Source: a virus
Strand: one strand, 5' to 3'
IMG/VR virus record: IMGVR_UViG_3300046048_000188
Coordinates: 1 to 23,467 of that record
Length of the DNA: 23,467 nt
Shown here: positions 19,263-23,467 of the stretch, in pieces
Numbering within the stretch: the stretch's first letter is position 1
How the letters are laid out: the number at the start of each line of letters is the position of its first letter
Translations under genes and position numbers: made by a program
Notes under the pieces: generated by a model
The model's input: only the letters and a program-made list of their open reading frames with translations
Databases searched by the model: none
Told to the model about the DNA's origin: nothing

Positions 19263-19303
19263 AAAAACCCCCGCTCGGGCAACCGGGCGGGGGTTCTTCG
19301 TTT
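19263..19303. terminator. Bidirectional terminator between convergent units
   Basis: A 13-bp GC-rich stem (19266-19278 with 19283-19295) around a GCAA tetraloop. On the minus strand it is followed by a run of five T (complement of 19263-19267); on the plus strand by a weaker TTCTTCGTTTC. It separates the rightward replication genes from the leftward lysis/virion genes. Confidence 0.9.
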
Positions 19304-19687
19304 CTAGGCCAGCCGATTCACACGTAGCTGGAACCGGGTCTCTCGTTCAATCCACTTGCACATCGTCCGGAACACCGGCCCGTGGTCCGGTTCGATCCTC
19401 AGTACCTCCAGTTGATACTGATGCACCATCTCGTGCAGCAGGGTTCCACGCATGGCCTGCATCGTCTGGTGGGTAGACAGGCAGATACGGGCCTGCCCTT
19501 TGACCCTTCCGTAGGCGGGCGTATTCTGCGTCCCCACTTCCACCAAGTAAGAGATATACCCGTCGTACTTGCGGGCTGACGTGATCCGGATTGCCCTCGG
19601 GCGGGAGAGCTTCCCCCCAAAGAACCGGCTGTTGAAGTACGCCCAGTCTTCCCATATCAAGGCCAGCCGGCCCCGTCCTCGGGACAC
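19304..19687 (-). CDS. SprT-like zinc metallopeptidase (127 aa)
   Basis: Contains LLHEMVHQYQ (residues 83-92) with the HExxH zinc site (H85, E86, H89) and a third ligand in DHGPVF (H102), the arrangement of the SprT/Spartan family. The N-terminal part (IWEDWAYFNSRFFGGKLSRP) is the typical start of SprT domains. There is no C-terminal zinc ribbon, so it is the minimal peptidase core. GTG start, GGAG 9 nt upstream, placed after the holin-like gene as the last gene of the leftward unit before the terminator. Spartan proteases cut DNA-bound proteins; here the target could be a host or virion DNA-protein complex, or late-stage proteolysis. Family is clear, role is inference. Confidence 0.88.
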   Translation of the reverse strand: MSRGRGRLALIWEDWAYFNSRFFGGKLSRPRAIRITSARKYDGYISYLVEVGTQNTPAYGRVKGQARICLSTHQTMQAMRGTLLHEMVHQYQLEVLRIEPDHGPVFRTMCKWIERETRFQLRVNRLA

Positions 19688-19693
19688 CGGAGG

Positions 19694-20119
19694 CTACTCC
19701 GTATCGTACTGCTGCCGCCTCCAGAGGCGGATGCCATACACCGCAGTGAACACCAGCATGATCAGCCAGCGGTACCACTCCGGGGTTCCCTGTAGTGACT
19801 CGAAGCCGCGCGCGACTAGCGCCGCGCCATCGAACGTCCCGATCTTGACGAAGCTCAGGATGGACGGGATGCTCAGGATGATGAGGACGTACTCGTCCTT
19901 CCACCCCGAGTTCTTGATCTGCTCGATCTCCCACGTAGCGTCAGCCGCGAGGCCAGCCTCGATCAGCTTGGCCTGACGGTCGCCCTTCGCTGTCTCGTAC
20001 TTGAGCTTCGCTTCGTGCTGGGCGGCCTTGATCTCGGCCTTGCGCGTGAAGTACGTGGCGATAGGCTCGGCAATCCCCTTGCCAAGCAGCGCACCAATCC
20101 AGTCTATTCCTGTGGCCAT
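19694..20119 (-). CDS. Holin-like membrane protein (141 aa)
   Basis: Resembles the 3TM-type phage/GTA holins: an N-terminal amphipathic segment (GIDWIGALLGKGIAEPIATY), a charged coiled coil (about 27-70, KAEIKAAQHEAKLKYETAKG), the conserved SGWKDEYVLIILSIPSIL, and two strong membrane helices (about 77-93 and 115-132). ATG at 20119 is chosen for GGAG 8 nt upstream; a longer in-frame start lies wholly inside the endolysin. It overlaps the endolysin by 16 nt, and this pairing supports a role in releasing the signal-less lysozyme. The N-terminus may act as a third membrane segment. Confidence 0.65.
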   Translation of the reverse strand: MATGIDWIGALLGKGIAEPIATYFTRKAEIKAAQHEAKLKYETAKGDRQAKLIEAGLAADATWEIEQIKNSGWKDEYVLIILSIPSILSFVKIGTFDGAALVARGFESLQGTPEWYRWLIMLVFTAVYGIRLWRRQQYDTE

Positions 20120-20529
20120 TCGCCCGTCTCCATCATCTTGCTGAGCCGCACGGCCCGCCCCTTCACCTGACGCGCCCACTTGCTCTGGAGCATCTGCTCC
20201 GCAGCCAGTGCGTAGTTGCCGTCCCTCACCGAACCGAGCGTACGCTTGAACTGAGATAGCGTAGCAATTCCCATGTTATACGCCATGTCAACAATGACAG
20301 CTTTCCGTACATCGTCCAGTTCGTTGTACCACGGGAAGACACGTTCCACTTCCTGCTCAGTCCGCTCGATCCTGTTGCGGAGGATGAAGTTGATCTCCTC
20401 CGGGTACAGCCCAACGTCGTCTAGGTTGAAGCCAATCCCAATCGTCAGCTTGCCTGCCGTGCAGCGGTAGGGGAACCTGCGTACCCCTTCGTGCAGCGTC
20501 AGTAGCTCCTCGATGCTCTCGTATTTCAC
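20104..20529 (-). CDS. Endolysin, T4-type lysozyme (GH24 muramidase, 141 aa)
   Basis: Cleaves the glycan strand of peptidoglycan for host lysis. The catalytic region is LTLHEGVRRFPYRCTAGKLT (residues 10-29) followed by IGIGFN, giving E14-x8-C23-x5-T29, the E-8-D/C-5-T signature with Cys in the position that is Asp in T4 lysozyme. The rest matches the family (EEINFILRNRI, DMAYNMG, the FKRTL helix). No signal peptide or membrane segment, so it needs the holin-like protein. GTG start at 20529 overlaps the stop of the upstream virion protein gene by 4 nt (20526-20529), with GGAGG upstream. Length is usual for single-domain lysozymes. Confidence 0.93.
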   Translation of the reverse strand: MKYESIEELLTLHEGVRRFPYRCTAGKLTIGIGFNLDDVGLYPEEINFILRNRIERTEQEVERVFPWYNELDDVRKAVIVDMAYNMGIATLSQFKRTLGSVRDGNYALAAEQMLQSKWARQVKGRAVRLSKMMETGEWPQE

Positions 20530-22394
20530 TTGTACTTGTCCTCCTCTTCGTCGTCCCAATAGCCCTCTGCCTGCAACCGTTCGGCCATGTAGCCGTTGGC
20601 CAGCACCTCACCCCACGTGGGGGTGCGGTTGGGAATGATGGGACGGTCCAGATCCAGCGATGCAAAGTGCTTGAGAAGCTGCTTGTGCGACAGCTTGCCA
20701 ATGCCGAACAGCGAGTTCGTGATCATGTTCGTCGTCTTAACGAACAGGCCCGCCTTGGCGATCTCGTGGCCGAAGAACAGCCGGGAGATGGCCATGGACA
20801 GGAAGCCCGAGTTCAGCCACTGCGGGAGGTCCTTGGCGAAGGACGCAGCGTACGCCGCACGGCGCAGCATCTGCATATCCTTCCGGTTGATGCCGAGCGA
20901 GTCCACCATCGACTTGTTCTGCCCGAGCAACTGGTCGATGTTCTTGACCACCGACTTGAAGTTGGCCGGGGTCGGGACCTCGTTGAGGATGGGCTGTAGC
21001 GTATCCCACATCACCGACTGCTTGATCGCCTCCATCTCCGTCGGGCCAAGCACTTGCTTGAGCCTGTCGAGGGTCTTCGCAGCCGCCTTGTTCCCTGTCA
21101 TGGTACGTGCGCCCAGCAGCCAGCGCCCGATCATCTCGGGCGTGGCCTCCATCTGGACGAGATCGCGGATCACCTTGTCCTCGTGGAAGTTGGCCTTGTA
21201 CCGCTCGTAGGTGCCACGCGCATCAAGCCACGCCTGCTGCGCAGTCGCGTCTCCACGGATCGCGCGTCGGTTGAACTCGTGGTCAATGTACTTGTCCACC
21301 CCAGCGATGATCTTCCTGAGGCCCTCGGCCTCCACGGGATCGGCCCGCTTGAGCTCGCGCCGTACCTGCTGCCGGAACCCGTCGAGGTCCTTGAGGCGGA
21401 TCGACTTGATCTTTGTCCCGCCAGACAGCTTGGGCTGCAACTCATCCAGCAGTCCCGGAACCGCAGTCTTTGACGCGCGAAGCTGGTCGATGTACTCCAT
21501 GGTCTTCGACATGTTCCGCAGCGGGAAGTTGGAGTCGGCCATCTCCTGCACGAGGCTGTTGCCCAGCGCCTCCAACCCGTCCGTCTCGATCAGGGCGCGC
21601 TTCGCCCGAGCCACGTTGTACTTCTGCGTGACTAGGTTCTTCTCCCGGACCTGTGCAATGCGGAGCTCCCGCTGCAACTCGTCCAGACCTTCACCGCGCG
21701 TCGTGATCTGGACGCGCTTGTTCGCTTCATTCAGTACGGACTGGCGGATCTGGTCGTTGTCGAACGACAGGCCCATGGCCTCCGCTTCCGCACCGAGCGC
21801 CGCCTGCTTCTTCTTGAACGCGCGCTGGAACTTCGCGTCCTCGACGGCGCGAACCCCAAGGCGCATCTTCTTCAAGCCGAGGATCGACGGGAGGCCCTCG
21901 ATAGTGGTCCGCACTGCGGTTGCCGCTATCGGGTTCTCGAAGCCGGCCCACATGGAGAAGTCGTCCAGCGCCTGATTGACCTTCGTCAACGGCTCGGCAA
22001 TGGCCCCCTCAATCGCCCCGCGCCCGTCCGTCAACGGGTCCCACGAGAAGGCGTCGCGGACGTGCTCAATCGCCGCTGCCGCCTGATCGTTGTCTCCCGT
22101 GAGGATCAGGGTGCCGAGCCCGGTGAGTCCTGCGAGGGACTCGCCAGCGCCAGCAACGACGGTCTGCGCAGCGAGCTCAGCCCCGCCAGCTACGGCGGAG
22201 CCGAACTTCTCCAGCTTCGTCGGCTCTGGAGCCTCGTACGTCATGCGCTGAGGGGCCTGCTGCTGGGGCTGCGGGGCAGCCGTCTGCTGGCTCCGCGCAT
22301 CAGCGTACGCCCGAGCCAGCACCTTCGCGGCCTCGGTATCGCCCGCCTCGTGCGCTCGCTTGAGGGCCTCACCGAGTTGCTCAATGGTTGCCAT
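20526..22394 (-). CDS. Putative internal virion / DNA-ejection protein (622 aa)
   Basis: The N-terminal module MATIEQLGEALKRAHEAGDT (residues 1-20) plus EAAKVLARAYADAR is the short helical repeat often found at the start of phage injection and internal virion proteins. It is followed by a Gln/Pro-rich linker (36-49), a small-residue hydrophobic stretch (about 66-100), a long charged helical region (about 190-290) and an alpha-helical C-terminal half. It is next to the lysis genes in the leftward unit, as such proteins often are. No enzymatic motif seen. ATG at 22394, 2 nt after the upstream stop. Virion role inferred from module, size and position. Confidence 0.65.
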   Translation of the reverse strand: MATIEQLGEALKRAHEAGDTEAAKVLARAYADARSQQTAAPQPQQQAPQRMTYEAPEPTKLEKFGSAVAGGAELAAQTVVAGAGESLAGLTGLGTLILTGDNDQAAAAIEHVRDAFSWDPLTDGRGAIEGAIAEPLTKVNQALDDFSMWAGFENPIAATAVRTTIEGLPSILGLKKMRLGVRAVEDAKFQRAFKKKQAALGAEAEAMGLSFDNDQIRQSVLNEANKRVQITTRGEGLDELQRELRIAQVREKNLVTQKYNVARAKRALIETDGLEALGNSLVQEMADSNFPLRNMSKTMEYIDQLRASKTAVPGLLDELQPKLSGGTKIKSIRLKDLDGFRQQVRRELKRADPVEAEGLRKIIAGVDKYIDHEFNRRAIRGDATAQQAWLDARGTYERYKANFHEDKVIRDLVQMEATPEMIGRWLLGARTMTGNKAAAKTLDRLKQVLGPTEMEAIKQSVMWDTLQPILNEVPTPANFKSVVKNIDQLLGQNKSMVDSLGINRKDMQMLRRAAYAASFAKDLPQWLNSGFLSMAISRLFFGHEIAKAGLFVKTTNMITNSLFGIGKLSHKQLLKHFASLDLDRPIIPNRTPTWGEVLANGYMAERLQAEGYWDDEEEDKYK

Positions 22395-22396
22395 GC

Positions 22397-23467
22397 TTAC
22401 TTTCCGGAGCCGAGATACTGCTCTACCAGAGCGTCAACTGAGGGGTCCGTTACCGTGACCTCTCCCTGCGGAGTGTCGTACGACTGCCAGCGGCTCTCGA
22501 CGCCAGCGTACGACTTGCGGTAATCGTCAAGTCCGCCTTCACTGAACGCTTGTTCCAGAACCTCGGGCCGATAGACCCGGAGCCTGCGCTGTACCTGATT
22601 GTTGACTCGCCGGGCGTCCTCGAACAGGACGCGCTTGAACGAGTCCGGATCGTTGACATCGGCCGCCAGAGTGCGGGCGTTGTTCTTCACGTCGAGGTCC
22701 GACAGGCTGCGCGCCTGCCCGCCCTCCGCCACCTGCGCCCGCAGGTAGATCATCTCCATCAGCATCGCTTGGAACTGGTCCGCGTAAGCCGCGTCCTTAC
22801 GCAGCCTAGCGCGGATGCCGACCGGAAGCGCAGACTCGATGATCGCCGTCAGGTCCTTGCGGTTCTCCGAGGCGTACTTAGCCCGCGCTGCCGGGGTGGA
22901 GAAGTCGTAGACCTTCCCGCCCGGAGCGATCAGTTCAGTCGGTGCCACCTTGTCGTTGCCAGAGGCGAACGCAATGGCCTGCTCCATGCCTGTCACGATC
23001 CGGTTCACAAACGACTTGGCCCGCCCAACGTCTCCGATGAACGTGCCGGCGTCGTCCTTCATGGCCGTATCGAACATGTCGAAGATCTGGCCGATCTTCT
23101 CGTGGTGGCTACCAGCAGCCACAACGTCCTTGCGGAGCGCAGCCATCTCGGTAGGCGTGGCCGCGAGCTTGTTGCTCCCGCCGCCGCCCGGACTCATCTG
23201 GCTCGGAGCCATCGGGCGCACGGAGACCCACTCATTCGGCTGGTAGGTCCGGTTGCCGGATGTTACGGTATTGGTGAGCGGATCCCACAGACCAGACTTC
23301 GTAGCGTTCGGGTTGTTGGAGCCCGCCTCGTAGAAGTCAACCTTCTGCAAGCTGGCGAGCTCGAACGGGGCCTTCTTCTTTTTCTGGTCTACGGTGAGGC
23401 CGAGATCCTCGATCTCCAGATCGCGCTTCTTGCGGAGGGCTTCCTTGTCCTTGTACTGCATCAGCAT
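22397..23467 (-). CDS. Putative structural protein, 5' end outside window (at least 356 aa)
   Basis: Leftward frame open to the window edge; the ATG at the very edge (23465-23467) may be an internal Met, so the gene is treated as partial. The visible N-terminal part is charged and coiled-coil-like (KDKEALRKKRDLEIEDLGLT), then a Pro/Ser/Gly linker with GGGG, then a long helical region (from FDMFDTAMKDDAG onward) and an end containing QRRLRVYRPEVLEQAF. Composition and place beside the ejection-type gene suggest a virion protein. Not recognised. Confidence 0.65.
   Translation of the reverse strand: MLMQYKDKEALRKKRDLEIEDLGLTVDQKKKKAPFELASLQKVDFYEAGSNNPNATKSGLWDPLTNTVTSGNRTYQPNEWVSVRPMAPSQMSPGGGGSNKLAATPTEMAALRKDVVAAGSHHEKIGQIFDMFDTAMKDDAGTFIGDVGRAKSFVNRIVTGMEQAIAFASGNDKVAPTELIAPGGKVYDFSTPAARAKYASENRKDLTAIIESALPVGIRARLRKDAAYADQFQAMLMEMIYLRAQVAEGGQARSLSDLDVKNNARTLAADVNDPDSFKRVLFEDARRVNNQVQRRLRVYRPEVLEQAFSEGGLDDYRKSYAGVESRWQSYDTPQGEVTVTDPSVDALVEQYLGSGK

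Noticed and set aside
21211-21975. Long plus-strand open frame over the leftward virion gene
   Set aside because: Antisense to a coherent 622-aa protein, with Ser/Arg-rich shadow composition, and no SD or operon context.

Overview
The window is a GC-rich stretch of a tailed, lytic-looking bacteriophage genome. Genes are tightly packed and often overlap, many start with GTG or TTG behind good Shine-Dalgarno (SD) sequences, and I see no integrase, tRNA, IS element or CRISPR array. The T4-type lysozyme and the holin-like protein fit a Gram-negative, probably proteobacterial host, but the host cannot be named from this sequence. Two genes (a phiEco32-type COOH-NH2 ligase and an ECF-like sigma factor) recall phiEco32-like podoviruses. 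The replication genes recall T7-type podoviruses. No RNA polymerase gene is visible.

Layout. 1-1410: a long untranslated leader with a promoter, one alanine-rich early gene (487-1107), a strong terminator (1145-1178) and a second, near-consensus promoter (1302-1330). 1411-2482: five small unknown genes, two of them tiny membrane proteins. 2476-9308: an auxiliary cassette holding an unknown 318-aa protein, a phiEco32-type amidoligase, a gamma-glutamylcyclotransferase-like protein, two unknowns, a second amidoligase, a class II glutamine amidotransferase, an ATP-grasp ligase and a small acidic protein. 9301-9909: an ECF-like sigma factor, followed by an AT-rich regulatory gap. 9974-19235: replication and nucleotide genes, namely primase, DnaB-like helicase, family A DNA polymerase, an ssDNA-binding-like protein, 5'-3' exonuclease, T7 endonuclease I, a DUF5664-type protein, an RNase H-like exonuclease and several small proteins. 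19263-19303 is a bidirectional terminator. 19304-23467 is transcribed the other way and encodes a SprT-like metallopeptidase, a holin-like protein, a T4-type lysozyme and two virion/ejection-type proteins, the last cut by the window edge.

The most striking signal is a near-perfect palindrome, CCTTAACATGTTAAGG, present in 11 copies (three with changes only at the centre) and only in the rightward-transcribed half. It follows both candidate early promoters, touches the SD of five genes, precedes both terminators, and in three places is translated as Leu-Asn-Met-Leu-Arg, once inside the ATP-grasp gene. It looks like a phage-wide operator or RNA-hairpin regulon tying the early, auxiliary and replication genes together. 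The second point of interest is the amidoligase/GGCT/GAT-II/ATP-grasp cassette. It predicts a peptide-bond-forming modification pathway of unknown product, here with two different amidoligases and further unrecognised members.
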